A stretch of 64,000 bases of DNA, taken from contig JABBOT010000002.1 in NCBI GenBank assembly GCA_016165875.1, forward strand, positions 37,909,868-37,973,867, written 5' to 3'. This document shows, piece by piece, positions 1 through 12,720 of this stretch. This DNA comes from Acanthopleura granulata. Taxonomy: Eukaryota > Mollusca > Polyplacophora > Chitonida > Chitonidae. A program made the position numbers and the translations under genes. Every line of letters starts with the position of its first letter. The stretch's first letter is position 1. The notes beneath the pieces are model-generated. The model ran no database searches, had not been told where the DNA came from, and worked only from the letters and a program-made list of their open reading frames with translations.

Positions 1-186
1 TGATGGAATGAAAATTAAAGGAGGTAACTCATATTTTTCAAAATACATGGCACCTTTACTGAAAAATAAAAATAAAACAAAAAGGGTTTCTAACATATAT
101 GTGGGCTAAGCTTTAAACAACAATCAGTGAGATAAGTGTAGTCATTATACCAGTACCTTCTCAGTAAGTATGATCAAAATGAGCAA

Positions 187-1260
187 TACAGGTGTTTAGA
201 TTGTGACAAATCTATTCAGAAATCTAATTTGTCTGATAATGGTAATCATTTCTTTTCCTATTCAACTGTATGAGCAGTTAAAAGATTTGTTTCAAAACCA
301 TGATCTTGCTATGTACGTTCAAAAGAGCAATTGCCAACATCAAAGTGAAAGTTTGTCAGATTTAACAGATGGTAAGTTCTATAGACTTAATGCATCTCTG
401 AGAGATTTTTTGAAAGGGAACAGTAACCTTTCTCTTTCGATTTGTACCGATGGTGTTCTTGAGTTCAAATCATCAAAGGTAGTCTGTCTGGCCATTCTTT
501 TGCACCATAAATGAAATTTCCTATGAGAAGAGATCAGATCTTTGTGGTTTGGACAGCTTTTGTAAACCTTATCTGGATGAAATGCTGTCTCTTTGAGTCT
601 GAGGGTGTAGGGTGGCAGGACAGAAATGGTAATGAGCATTGTACAAAGTGCACTGCTGTTCTATGCTTTTGTGATACTGTCGCACCACCTGCAAAAATTT
701 TAAAAATGCAAAATTTTAAACAGGTTAATGGGTATTATGGTTGCAACCATTGCTTGTACCAAGGTGAAAGAATTGAGAATAGGCATCTTTATCCAGTTTC
801 TCGTGTTGTAATGAAAAGTGGTCACATGATCAAACAACACTAGTTTGCTGGAAAAGGCTGTTCAGAATGGGACAGATGAATTTTGGGTGAAAGGGCCAAG
901 CATTTTCCTCTTGCTGAAACAATTTGATTTCCTCAGAAGTTTCCTTCCTGACTGTATGTACTGTGTACTATTTGGAGTTGTGCGTCAGGTAACGGGGCTG
1001 ATGTTTGACATCACGCTGAACTGTTCTACTTAGGGCCCCACGGTAGTTATGTAGATGACAAGTTCTTGCGCATGCGGCCCCCGAGTGAAATTAAAAGAAG
1101 CCCTCGTTCCCTTAGACTAAGGAGATTTTGGAAAGCTTCTGAATGGCGTACGTATTTGCTTTATTTTTCAGCTGTTGTCCTGATTTTGCACCCGCTGACA
1201 TATATAAGCATAGGTTACTTCTTGTGAATAGAGTTCATCTGCTCTTGCAGTGTCTTCAAC
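187..1260 (+). pseudogene. CACTA/EnSpm (tnp2-like) transposase remnant
   Basis: Broken transposase gene of a cut-and-paste DNA transposon. The reading starts near 187 with a CxxC pair (CLDCD), runs in one frame through 203-514 (TDGVLEFKSSK), shifts frame for 511-843 (GCNHCLYQGE), shifts again for 845-1033 (PDCMYCVLFGVVRQVTGL, where active relatives usually have DYMH) and again for about 1033-1208 (FLRMRPPSEIKR, FWKASEWR), with a last match (LLLVNRVHLLLQ) in the third frame to about 1260. These blocks in this order are typical of animal EnSpm/CACTA transposases; the family call is from memory of that pattern. At least four frame changes and a stop at 1031-1033 show it is dead. No terminal inverted repeats were found, and the 5' part may lie left of the window. 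It has no visible link to the genes further right. Confidence 0.75.
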
Positions 1261-1270
1261 CGTAATTGAA

Positions 1271-1940
1271 CCTGCTCGGCTGTGTTTCCGGAAGTTTGCT
1301 GTGTTGGTTACAAACCTGTATGGAAAAGACCATTGTAGTTTTAATATCCATCTCTTAACTCACTAATGCAATTCTGTTGAAGACAACGATGATTGTATGA
1401 TGACTACATTGAAGCAGATTTGTTAAAGTTTATGTTTCTTGTAAGAAATAACATTAGAGTAAGCAAAGCCAATGACATTGTGAATGAATGTTTAAAACTT
1501 GCTGGTTCAAGATAAACTTATTTTTTAAAATGAAAGTTGACTGTAATTAACTGAAAAGAATGGTACCGGTATTCTCTAATGCTAAGTAAGTTTCAAACAG
1601 ATGTTTCTCTTTTAGTGAGATGCTGCACATAATGAGTACATGTCATTGTGGATATCTTGTCTTATGAATAAATGATGTATAATGTATTATGAATAAATGA
1701 AAGTCACCTGAAGCAACGAATTACCAATATTAAATACTTTACGCGATTGTTTATTTGGTTAGTGTTTTACGCTGTGTAATCAAATGGGGGGAAATCGGAC
1801 AGAGACAGAGGAAATTCCACAACCATTCGCAGGTTGATAGAAGATCTTCCCATATATGATGGGAGAGGATTTAATCTCTCACATTGGTGAAAGACTGTTC
1901 AACATCATTTCCCACAATTTAGAGCTTTTGATCCATCTCC
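1271..1940. other. Non-coding stretch, nothing recognised
   Basis: AT-rich sequence after the transposase remnant. A short direct duplication (ATGAATAAATGA) near 1663-1700 is the only structure seen; no conserved coding frame. Confidence 0.5.
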
Positions 1941-1949
1941 TTGAAGTAA

Positions 1950-2400
1950 ACTATGGCAATACACTGTGTAGTTAACTCTGGCCTCTTTCTTAAATAACCA
2001 TGGCTTTTCGTTTTACCATTTGAGATAAACCATGAAAATGCATGGTAGAATTTACCATGTCTGATTTACAACCCATTGCCATAAAAAAACATGGTTTATC
2101 TGTTTCCATCTCAAATGTAAACCATGGTAATCCATGGTAAAGTTTACCGTGCATTTGTATCACCACTCTTTACCACAAATAACCATGGTTTATCAGCCCC
2201 CTCTCAAATGTAAACCATGGTAATCGATGGCAAAATTTACCATGTATTTATATCACCACTTATTACAGCAAATATACATGGTATATTGTACTCCTCTCCA
2301 GTGTAAACCGTGGTAATCCATGGTAGAATATACCGCCATTTATATCATATCATTACCACAAATAACCACAGTTAACCATGTATTACCCTGCTTAGCTACA
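1950..2400. repeat. 92-bp palindrome-rich tandem repeat
   Basis: About four to five diverged units. The phrase TGTAAACCATGGTAAT recurs at about 2116, 2208 and (as TGTAAACCGTGGTAAT) 2300, giving a 92-bp period. Each unit is full of ACCATGG/CCATGGT palindromes, so single strands could fold. No protein reading survives across it. Confidence 0.8.
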
Positions 2401-3540
2401 TGGTAAAGTGCGCTAAACCACACTTTTTTATAAGGCATACCCGTTATAAAGTACGCCTTTATTGCTTCAACTGTAGGTAATGAACGCTCGAGATGAAAAC
2501 TGTTATTTTTTAAATGCACATTAACAATGTGTTGGATAACTAGAACATGTGTATAAACTGTTTGATACGCCTGTATGCCCATTTAGCTTTTGTGTCAGCG
2601 TAATACAGTTCTAGAGACAAGCTCATTGATGCATTGAATGCAGTGAGGTTTATGGATGAAAAATACCTCTGCTAAGAAGTTGTGCGCCCGAAACAGCCCC
2701 AAAAGCCGATGTTTTATCAAGTAAATTATTTTACTGCCTCAGGTGAATTTAAAAATTTCATAACATACAGGTGGCTATATGTACACTGTATGATAGAAAG
2801 CAATTAAAACCACGCCTGGAGGGAAAACTAATTAATTTTGAAGATGGAAATTAATATATTGTTTCGTGTTTTCTTTTAACTTCGTAAAATTCTAATTGCT
2901 TATCTTACTGCCAGCAACAAAAACTTAAAGTTTTTAACGTGCAAGAAGAACAAGGGGAAAATGTTTTAATGATATGAATAAAGCCTTAAGAAAAACAGCT
3001 AAAACCATGGTTCAAAATCGTTATTTAACTCCTGTCACTAAAGAATCATCAAGACAAAACCTTCAAGAGTTTCCATAACTTATTCTATAGGTAACATTGA
3101 ATCATTCAGATATAGCATTAAGTAAGGTTTGTATGCTGAAATGACGTCAACAGCGTCATTTGTGACTCTCCGCCAGGGATGGGTGACGCCATGTGTCCTT
3201 GTATGACGTCCAACCAGATATACGTGGAAATGACGTAAAACTACAGTCTAGGAAAGTCTAGGAAAAGCAATTCCCTTTTCAGTCTAGGAAAGCAATTCAT
3301 ACCATTTCGATCCTTAACATGCATACTTCCGTTTATGATACCGAGATCTTGGCACAGACGTTAGACTATAAATGCCTTTCATGATCAAGAGTCGTATAAA
3401 AAACATGTGTCTTAAGACAGTAAATTTCTACTCCTCCATCATACAATCTGCATTTCATTTTATTAACTGTCTCTCTTCATCCAAATTTCTCAACATATCC
3501 TAAGTATTATATATTTAAACGCACAGCAATGTGTATAACA
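2401..3540. other. Non-coding stretch with CRE-like motifs
   Basis: No gene recognised. The short - strand ORF at 2340-2582 begins in the tandem repeat and shows no family. The only structured part is the TGACGT cluster at 3142-3238, listed separately. Confidence 0.45.
3142..3238. promoter_or_regulatory. Cluster of CRE-like motifs
   Basis: A perfect palindromic CRE, TGACGTCA, lies at 3142-3149, followed by TGACGTC at 3204-3210 and TGACGTAA at 3231-3238, with a related GTGACGCC near 3183. CRE sites bind CREB/ATF factors. No gene start was found close by, so function is unproven. Confidence 0.3.
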
Positions 3541-3547
3541 TGAACAC

Positions 3548-3785
3548 CTTATGTTTTATTTATTTATTTATCATTTATTTCTTGTATCTAGTTCTAACGT
3601 GGCACTAACGAATAATTCACCTATTGGCAAGCGTTGAAGGAAAGTGGGCAAATGGTTGACGGCTGGTGTACAAATGTCGACTCGACCCCTACGTACCTGA
3701 CAAATCCCATGATGGAGGAGTCGATCTCCTTGGTCAATGGCCAAATGATCTCCGGTCATCTCTAACCACTAGGCGATCGAGGCGG
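3548..3785 (-). mobile_element. Second tRNA-derived SINE type
   Basis: Read on the - strand it starts CCGCCTCGATCGCCTAGTGG, a tRNA-like head with an A-box-like TAGTGGTTAGAG, and ends in a (AAAT)n-like tail (TTTATTTATTTATTTA on +, 3557-3572). Its body differs from the common SINE elsewhere in the window, so it is a separate family. The - strand ORF 3571-3759 lies inside it and is not a gene. Confidence 0.6.
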
Positions 3786-4535
3786 TCACATTCGTAGAAA
3801 ATAATCCGCGCCTTGGCGATTATTTTCTAGGATTTTACAGATGCGAAGGTCTTTTCTTAAACGATACATGTGCAGTCTTTGTGCGTACTGTTATTCAAAT
3901 ATGTGTGCACTCTATTTCTAAGCACACATTGTATAAGGTGGCTACTGTGCGTGTCCTTAAGACCATGCAGTCAATTTTAATATCCACAAAGAATTTTTTC
4001 AAATTAAGTAATCCTTTAATTTCTAGGAAAATCAATATGATTATTGCTGATGATATGACTTGAGACTTTCACTGGATAACGTTCTTCTGTTCTAGTTTTG
4101 GCACGAGGTAGATAGTTGTAACAGGACACACACAGATGCAACTGGAGGTGCACACGAGAAATCGATGTTGCACTGTTCTTGTGACTCAGAATGAAACGGA
4201 ATAACTGTCTTATGCAGGGATGCGAAAAGATTGCAAGCACTTATAGCTCGAAGGATCATACATGTATCTGTCATTCCGGGAAATTTATATTGTGGATTAT
4301 CTAGGTGGTGAACCAAGATTTGCTGCATAAAACATTTGCTGCATCCATATTTTGGATCGCACGCGTTCTTGAATATAGCCTGATCTATTACAATAGATTT
4401 ACCCCTTCTTGAATACAGCTGAGTGGATATTTTATTGTACAATAAACTTACTTGTCGTTTGTGTGATTATTCATATAATGGCTCATTGACTGTTACTGCC
4501 GAGGGCGTCGGGAACATATTGTAAACCTAGCATAA

Positions 4536-4670
4536 GCGGGAAGGTCGACCAACAGCCTGCGAATGGTCGTAGGTTTCCCCAGGCCATTGCCCAGTTCTTA
4601 CCATCGATGGCCGCCGTCGTACCTGTGAAATATGCTTGAGTACGGCATGAAACACCAAATGAATATGTAA
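4536..4670 (+). mobile_element. SINE 3' fragment
   Basis: Body and tail of the common SINE: CAACAGCCTGCGAATGGTCG, GGCCGCCGTCGTA, TGAGTACGGC and ACACCAAATGAATA. The tRNA-like head is missing. Confidence 0.8.
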
Positions 4671-4672
4671 TT

Positions 4673-7600
4673 CACCACATGTGGTCAAAATATTTCTAAT
4701 CAATGGTAGAATATCACCTTGCTAATAGGGTTCAAATCCAGGTCTTGGCATGAGGTTCTTCTGTTGTACTCTGTTCTCTCCTTGGTGAAAGTGAAATAAT
4801 GTTTTGACGACGTAAAACCAAAAATGAAAAATTTAAGGCTCCTTATTTGATTGCATCAGATTTCATGTCTGAATAAATCGTATATTTAATAAAATAATCA
4901 TAAGATTGAAAATATCATTTTCATTTATATGGATGACCCAATTCGGATTTGAAGTCTTGCCACCATGTATTACTGAAAATAGATCGATTATATTATACTA
5001 TTGGAGGTTATTATTAAAGTCAGCTAAAAGCAACGATAGCATAAGCTTTCCCGAATAGCTCTGTGTTATGAACGAAGAAGTACGAATATCCGGTTCATGG
5101 CACCAAAATGCATGCTCGACGCACGACAAATAACGTAACAAAAGTTCGCACACGAATGGTACAAGGGTAAATAATTGCAGCCCAAAACTTGTAACTGCCA
5201 AGAGTGCATTCATGAAAAAAATGTACTGTTCAAAGAATAGTGTGGCGTTACAACTCTGATTTTGTCATTTTTCACTTTTGATTCAAACAGGACATTATTT
5301 TACCTATGTCTGCTTTCACGCTCTTTAGTTGTTTGACTTTCCGTTTCCCGAGGCCAAATCCTCAACCCCCTTATTAAGCTGAAGTGTGTAATTTTCTTTT
5401 GTATTCGTCAAAACCTAGGGCTCCATAATTGTGTCATAAAAATAAATGTTTCATTTTAAGTTATTCAAGACGTCATGGGCAGGCAAATGCATATTTTATC
5501 CTATGAAAAGTGCCTCGCCTTCTTTCTGGACTGAAGAGAGATTAGAAGATATTAAAGAAACCCTTTTTGAAATAAATTGTCTACTTTCAAATAAAATTTG
5601 ACAACTCTTGAAATATTTCTGAGGAATACTTTTGGAAATAAAACCATTTTTAAAAAAAAAATCAAATGACTTCCTGTGAAAAAAAAGTATGTTTTCTTGT
5701 TTCCAGATTGGTAATTCTCTTTATTTTAAAAAGGTGGGTAGCATGGTTATGTGGAAACTGGCCAATTTCCAGAGTGAAACATATATTAAAATCCCCAATT
5801 CTTAATTCATATATGGTTATTTTTTCACTGGTACCATTAACTTTAAAAATGGCTTCTACCCAAAGGGATCAGAAAGACGGTATGAAATGTGTAGGTAGCC
5901 GGATGGGCGAGAAGCCCCCTTGAGAGGACGAATGGTAGGGGAACTCGCAAATCGAAGACTGAAGGATTAGATATGGTTATCTCATACATGGATATATAGC
6001 CGAATCCATCCTACTAATTTAGGCGATTTATCGTTCCTTATAACTCAGGATTACCAACACAGAACAACATTCTATATGCACTCCGAAATTAATACCGAAA
6101 CGTATCCTATATGCGCAAATTTAAACAATTCAGCTTAGGTAGAAAGCCGAAGGACAGCTGTTTATACAGGCGACCAAATTATTGTTTAAACCTAACTTTT
6201 TTAACTGACTGGTCTGTCGTTGGATGATCTTTAAGCACACTCATCAACATTTACAACCTTAGCCTGAATTCGAACAGGATTCGGAGTTGTCACTCGAACG
6301 CGCAGTGTTCTCATTTCATTCTGTCTTTCATTTACTCATTTACATTTCAACTGTTCACATATCCAAAATGGCCATGTTGTTTAAAACGAAAAATAGACTG
6401 CCCCTAATCCCAGGGTAAATAAAATAAGACAGATGTTTGAAGGAGAGTCCCAAACATTCTGCACGCTCCGCCCATATCACACACATTGTAAGAGAAAGAC
6501 GAACTGGCACAACCACAAGTGAAGACTTTCACAGATGTCAGCCTCCGCCCAGATAAAACCAGAAATAAAACCTCGGCAGGACACTCGGTTTCCGTTGTCA
6601 AGCTGGCAAACATCTCCAGCCTCGATGACGAAATTAAAAAATATATAATAACTGTTTTTTCAAAAGATAATTTAGACTGGGAACAAGTTTTTCTTTGATC
6701 AGACAGTGTTTAACAACCCTGTCTTTTATGGGAGTGTGTTACATCCATCAATGATTTCCTGAAAAAGAACAAAACGAAAACACCATTTACCCATGACAAG
6801 GGAGGTAATTCAGCGGAGGCCAATTAAGCTTTGTCTAATCAAAACATTTTAGTCAATAAGTTAAATACTTTTTCTGTATACATGTACTTTATTTCTTAAT
6901 CAACTCTATACATTGAAGCATTAATTCCTCATGAGTGATTTGTTAATTAATGTATTCACTGATGTGCCTGTTGCTAAAGTAAAAGACACCTCATGACTGG
7001 CATATGTCCATTAAACAGATTACAAAATTCTCTCTTCAATGCAAAAATCTGTTTGAATTTGTACCAGTTCGTTGCTGAATTGTTCCGTTTGAAGTGTGGA
7101 GTATTTTGGTGCCGACCGGGGTTCTGAAGGCGCCCATACTTATAGGCTTATTATAATAAGCATGATATTGTTTAACCGTTTTGGCAAACTTAAAATAGAA
7201 CATTCACTTTCTTTCACTTTCAACGCTTGATCTTGAAAGCCGGAATGACTAGGCTAAACAACTGACATTTTGGTGAATTATATAAGCTGTGTTTAACACA
7301 ACCCAGGAGGGTTTCACAGAGAAGTACTCTCCCTTCGACTGAACTATAGACTCCCATTCTAAAACAGAACTACTCCAACTTCTTTCGTCAAGCCTACGTC
7401 GAGCCCAGCTCTAAGATACATGCCAGCCATTTTGCTTTGCCACACTGCTTTCAAAAGTCAAGCCTTAAGGTCTCGCTTCCGATATGTTATCGTTGTTACA
7501 CTACTGGACATCGCCACGTTGATACTACGTCGTGTAACTCACATTCGTTTTCCTTCGCTGATATATTGTTCGCTTTTGTTAGAGGCGCAAATCTAAGGAT

Positions 7601-8330
7601 ACTTTAAAGCCAGGATTATGATTTTTTTATTGGCAGCTTTCAAAATTCTGCACCATTTTCGTAACGAATATCAATGTGTCAATGGCTCATAAACTGCGGG
7701 CGAGAACTATCTTAGTCTCGTCTATTGGAGTTCTCGCGAGAATGCGATTGCAGCTATTCATATCCAGCACATATCAACACCCATTCAAGCCATGAGACTT
7801 CAGACATAGCAGGGGTGGGGTGGCCAGGCCCGGTTGCCATAGGGATAATATGTGGAGCTCTACGGTTATTGTTACATCTTCTTATCTCTTCCTCTGGAAA
7901 TCGCACGTCAGCATCTAAGCACTATTTCAAGGCCCGACTATACGTGTGCCATTGACACGCAATGTTATACCAACGTAGAATTGGTAGAATTGTCAAGTGA
8001 AATACCGTTAAGTATGACTTGAGGGTGGAAGGTAAAACTACAGTAGCGATGATAGTGAGATATCAACTGGTTGCACGCTCTCGATGAAATACACACTCTC
8101 TGGACATATAACTCATGTGAAGGGGTTTATTTTAAATGTGCACGTAAATGTTCATAAATTACAGAAACTTGTTATACACCCCCTTGGAACAAATACAGGG
8201 ATGTTAATTACAATCTATTAGATTTCACTATTCTAGAATGACTCAACAGATCATTTACATGAACATATTGCAAAGAAACCAAACCTCCAAGACGTATCTG
8301 CCAGCAGAACCAAAGGTTTACATCATGGAG
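4673..8330. other. Long non-coding stretch
   Basis: About 3.7 kb with only short, unmatched ORFs on both strands, such as 5666-5923 + and 6404-6613 -. I see no domain, splice-linked exon set or mobile-element ends in it. It could hold short exons I cannot recognise. Confidence 0.45.
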
Positions 8331-8339
8331 AAGAAAACA

Positions 8340-9160
8340 CAAATCCAAAGGTGGCCGTGATTCCTAGCCAAAGGGATGGGAGGACTAGAAGCTCAGGTGC
8401 CCGTAATGCTTACTCAAAGAGAGAGGAGGACTAAAGCCACAGGTGGCAGTAACTGAACCAATGGGATGGGAGGACTAAAATCACATGTGGTCGTAATGCT
8501 GACCCAAAAGGGGTGAGACCTCTAGAGGCACAGGAGGCCGCAAGGCCGGGTGGGAGGACTAGCGACATACGTAGAAGAAATGCTTACCCAAAGGGATGAG
8601 ACGACTAGAGGCTCAGGTGACGGCAATGGGATGAAATCACGAGTCACAGGTGGCCGTCATGCTAACCCAAAGGGATGGGAGCACTACAGGCACCGGTGAC
8701 CGTAATACTTATCCAAAGGGATGAAATAGAGTCACAGGTGGCCGTCATGCTAACCCATAAAGATGGAAGAACTAGAGGCACAGGTGCCGTAATGCTTACC
8801 CATGAAGATGGAAGAACTAGAGGCACAGGTGCCGTAATGCTTACCCATAGAGATTTGAGGACTAGAGGCTCAGGTGGCCATAACGTTTACTCAAAGGGGA
8901 GGGAGGACGAGAGGCAAAGGAGGCCCTAATGATAACACAAAGGGCATAGAACTAGAGGCACAGCTGGCCGTAATGCTTACCCAAAGAGATGAGAGGACTA
9001 GAGGCCATGGGTGGCGGTAATGCTTGCCCCAAGAGATGGGAGGACTAGAGGCACAGCTGGCCGTAATGTTTACCCAAAGAGATAAGCGGACTACAGGCAT
9101 GGGTGGCGGTAATGCTTACTCAAAGGGATGAGAGGACTAGAGACACAGATAGCTGTACGG
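8340..9160. repeat. 45-47-bp minisatellite
   Basis: Roughly 17 imperfect units built on GATGGGAGGACTAGAGGCAC plus GGTGGCCGTAATGCTTACCC. Two adjacent units at about 8763-8852 are nearly identical with a 45-bp period; others are 46-48 bp. Degenerate relatives continue to about 9470. The ORFs 8675-8929 + and 8891-9100 - are just readings of this repeat. Confidence 0.9.
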
Positions 9161-9322
9161 CTTACACATAGGAACGGAGTGGGGTATAGAGACTTGATCG
9201 TAGCGCTTAAACACATTCTGATTGATTAATTCAATCTTTAATTTGCTTATACGCGAGGGTGGAAATATGATCTTAGAAACATTTACAATTACAAGGGAAT
9301 GAGTGGCAGCAACGGTTGTAAA

Positions 9323-9830
9323 GCTTATATAAACAATGATCTGACTTGATAGACAAATGGCGACAAAGCTTACGTATAGCAGTAGGACTAGCAAGAGGAG
9401 TTGAAACTAACCTGTGAGTAAAGTTTCCGTGCAGGGATGGGAGGCCAAATGGCCCAGATGACCTCTACAGATAGGCATGTGAGAACGGGGATCCGCGAGC
9501 AAGTTAAGTTTAGGGTGCGAGGCACAAGAAGCCCTGAGTGTCATACACACGAAAGAAGAGAGGCCTATAAATGGCCATAAATTCGATAAAAAGGGATGGG
9601 AGGAGTAAAATGTAAAACCAGAGCAACGACGATAGTGTAAACTTCTGGTGAAATCTGGCTTTTTGTCAACAGACCACAATGAAGGTTTTGTTTTTACAGT
9701 TTATGGTAACTTATACAGCCACTGATACCATGGGTCAAGCGGAACTAGGTAAAAAAAATGCTGTCATGTCACTAGCAATTTATCATATGTCACCAGTATA
9801 GAATTATTGTGTTCACATTAGCAAACAATG
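9323..9830. repeat. Segmental duplication, left copy part 1
   Basis: Matches 62070-62565 with scattered substitutions and small gaps, for example GCAAACAATGA at 9821-9831 and 62555-62565. It holds the - strand ORF 9407-9679, which recurs within 61989-62363 but with differences; no protein family is recognisable, so I treat it as non-coding. Confidence 0.85.
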
Positions 9831-11039
9831 ACATTAAAACAATGCGCAGGACCAGATATCAGGCAAGCTTAGCCTGACACACAACATGATATTGACTCAA
9901 GCGTGACCTACACTTTATCATTCTTTTTTCATAAAGATTTAACCATCTTTTCAGACAATCGTCGTCCGACTGCAAACTCCAGTGAACTTACCCTTCAGGG
10001 TTGTGGACAAATTAAAATCAGAGATGAGTCACGAGACAAAGTGGGTGGGGTTTCAGAAAGTGACAGGAATTCCCTGTTTGAATGAGATAAGATTAGAAGT
10101 TGAATTCGTATAGCATTAAGCAGGAGTTTGTTAAACAAATCTAAATCTTTGTCTTTCGCGAGTCCATGACTCTTCTCGCAGTCTGAAATTAAATGTCGCC
10201 TGTAGTTGATATGGTTATTTACTTGCGCTTCAGACACTTCCACTATCAAAAAATACCATGTGAACAACGAGAAATCCTTTACCAAATTCTCCGATGGAAA
10301 GGTAAAAAAACATTTGTAATCTAAAGGCCGAGAAAATTACATTTTAATACAAGCTCAAACAAGTTTATACTGATCAGGGCTTATCGTTGCACAGTGTAAA
10401 AAGAGGACCATAGCACAGAATGGGGACACCAGAGCAGCAATGACAGTGTGATAGTTAGGCAACTGATCACATGTAACCTGCGAAAACAGTCTCTTGTCAG
10501 TTTATCTCACGGTTTTATTCCATTTGTATAAATGCTTCAATAGTTGCAACATAGCTTTACAAATTTAAAAGCGCAAAATAGTCACTGGATCCGTACTGCC
10601 AATGTAACACTACCTACACAGCCATGACACAGCAGATGTAATACCTGATCACAGTATTTGTGAAGATGGCTAACGCCAAGTTTACAAATGCACAAATGAC
10701 ACGTGAATGTTTCCCGTTTATAATTCAACAGATTTTGCTTTTGGCTTCTGTGTGTTTGTTTGTTATGACAGTGGTTTCAAAGAAGAAATCCCCTGCGAAT
10801 TTCAAAAGCATTTTCAAAAAGTTTACCATTGAAGAATAGGAAAACTTTTAGCAAACTTGATTTTAAGCGGAATGACCTGTTGTTTCAATGTCGGGAAGGC
10901 AAATTAAACAGAAAAGACCACTTTGTACCAACTCCATAGATTCCCTTAGTTCGCATGCTCATATTAAAAAAACCATGCATCACATCACGTGTTAGATGGT
11001 GTAAGAGTACCATTATCGGGGAGAAAAAATGATAACCAA
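9831..11039. other. Non-coding segment absent from the right copy
   Basis: Part of the 2.9 kb (9831-12720) that is missing between the two halves of the duplicate at 62.57 kb. No gene was recognised; the short overlapping ORFs at 9903-10085 + and 9995-10285 - show no family. Confidence 0.45.
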
Positions 11040-12050
11040 AAGGCTTGTTCAGCTCTCAGACAGCGATAGATCTTGCACAAAATCAAACAAAGAAACACGA
11101 AAGCGCTTGAATAAGTTCAATACATATATTTGAACAAAACAGAAGAATAGCACAACTGACAATAATATACAAAAACAACACAATAAGCAAAACGATATAT
11201 ATAGTTTCTAACTGGCGATAGCGTCATAATCCGGATGGAATATTTCGGCTTCCAAAGGCAAGTCAGTCCATGTAAATATAGAATCCACAGTCGCTGGGAA
11301 TTCTCAAATCAAAGGATGACAGTCCTGCAGTGGCGAACAGCAGTGAGAACGGTACGCCCACTATGGTATATAGCCAACTCCACGGCAAGGTGCAACTCTC
11401 CTGGGTGGACGTTCATGTTCGTGATGCCGAGTTGGCGATGTATGTTTCACTCCTCGGAAATGTACACAAAGTCACTTTCAGTGTAAACTGAGATGAAATG
11501 TATGTAATCGCACAAAAAGACGACGAGCGCTACAATCTCCAAAAGAACGCCTCAAACAAAATAGCAAGTGGCGAAACACAAGCTCACAAAGCGTCACGTA
11601 CGAAAAATGGAGTATAAAATGAAGATTATTGAATGACGTGAAAGCCGATATCTGCAAAGTTCCACAAAATCTTTTTAAGTGAACGAGAGTAAATATGAGT
11701 ACTCTGAAGTGGACTTGAGTAAAAGGCTGCTCTCAAAATGGACATGAGGTAAAGACTGTGAGCTGTACAACATCGTCGCTCATATTCATAGACTGGCGAA
11801 AAGAAAATTCTGAATGGTTTGTTCGTAAGGATGTTTACAACATGGGTACCTCTTTCCAGAATGTACACTGTATGTACAATGACACGATACTCATAAACAC
11901 AGAAGCGTCGATAACGCGCAACTCAATTCCAGGGAAGGCTATCGCGCACACAAAATGTAGGTCAGACACTGACCCAGTTAGCGCAAAAACAAGTCCAAAA
12001 AATATAATACCATATCTTGAGGACCGGGTTCGTAACAGATGCTTATAAAC
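11040..12050 (-). repeat. ~1 kb interspersed repeat (element 1), copy 1
   Basis: On the - strand it matches 36575-37563 + and, for its 3' part, 47953-48727 +. All three end in CTGTCTGAGAG(C/T)TGAACAAGCC; here the end is at about 11042. Shared phrases include GTCTGACCTACATTTT and GACTGTGGATTCTA. Frames are broken differently in each copy, so it is probably not protein-coding. The class of element is unknown. Confidence 0.75.
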
Positions 12051-12720
12051 CATTTATGGTCCTACCTGTATCTGAACAGACTTAAGTGGATGAAAAGGTT
12101 TTGGGTCAAAGCCTTACATCTGGGTAGGTAGTCACTTTAACGTTAGAAAATAATGATAATGGTAGAATACGGATCCGGTGGGTATTATTTGGTGCATGGT
12201 AAATCTCAGACCATGCATTTGGAACTGTTGCAGTCAAAACTTAACTGAGATACCTAGTAATAATGGACAAATACTTTCAACTTTTCACCGTTTATCTTAA
12301 TATGCCTTCTTATTAACTTCTTACTTTACTTTCTTAGGATTTTTTTTTTTTTTGGTGTTTTGTGTTTGAAGTGTCTTTGGAAATTCATGCGTTTCCTGAC
12401 CTGGACGCACATTATATATGCTGTGCCCTGATTGCTGTAGCATTCAAGTACTCCCCAATGAGAGGTGTTTAAATACACGCAACTCTCATGGAAAGGTGGA
12501 TAATTGAACAACGTATATTACACAAGAAGGTCTCTTCGTGACAGTGGCACTATGAGGAGAATTCTTAAATCAAAGAGCAGAATATATAGCGCCGAACTAG
12601 GCCGGTGCACAATTTGATTGCCTGTCTCCTGGTCGAATCATCTGTAGATCAGCAGCATATACCTACATTTTAGTCCGCTGTAAGCTAAAAATAGCAGCAA
12701 TACAAAACAAAGTCAGGCGC

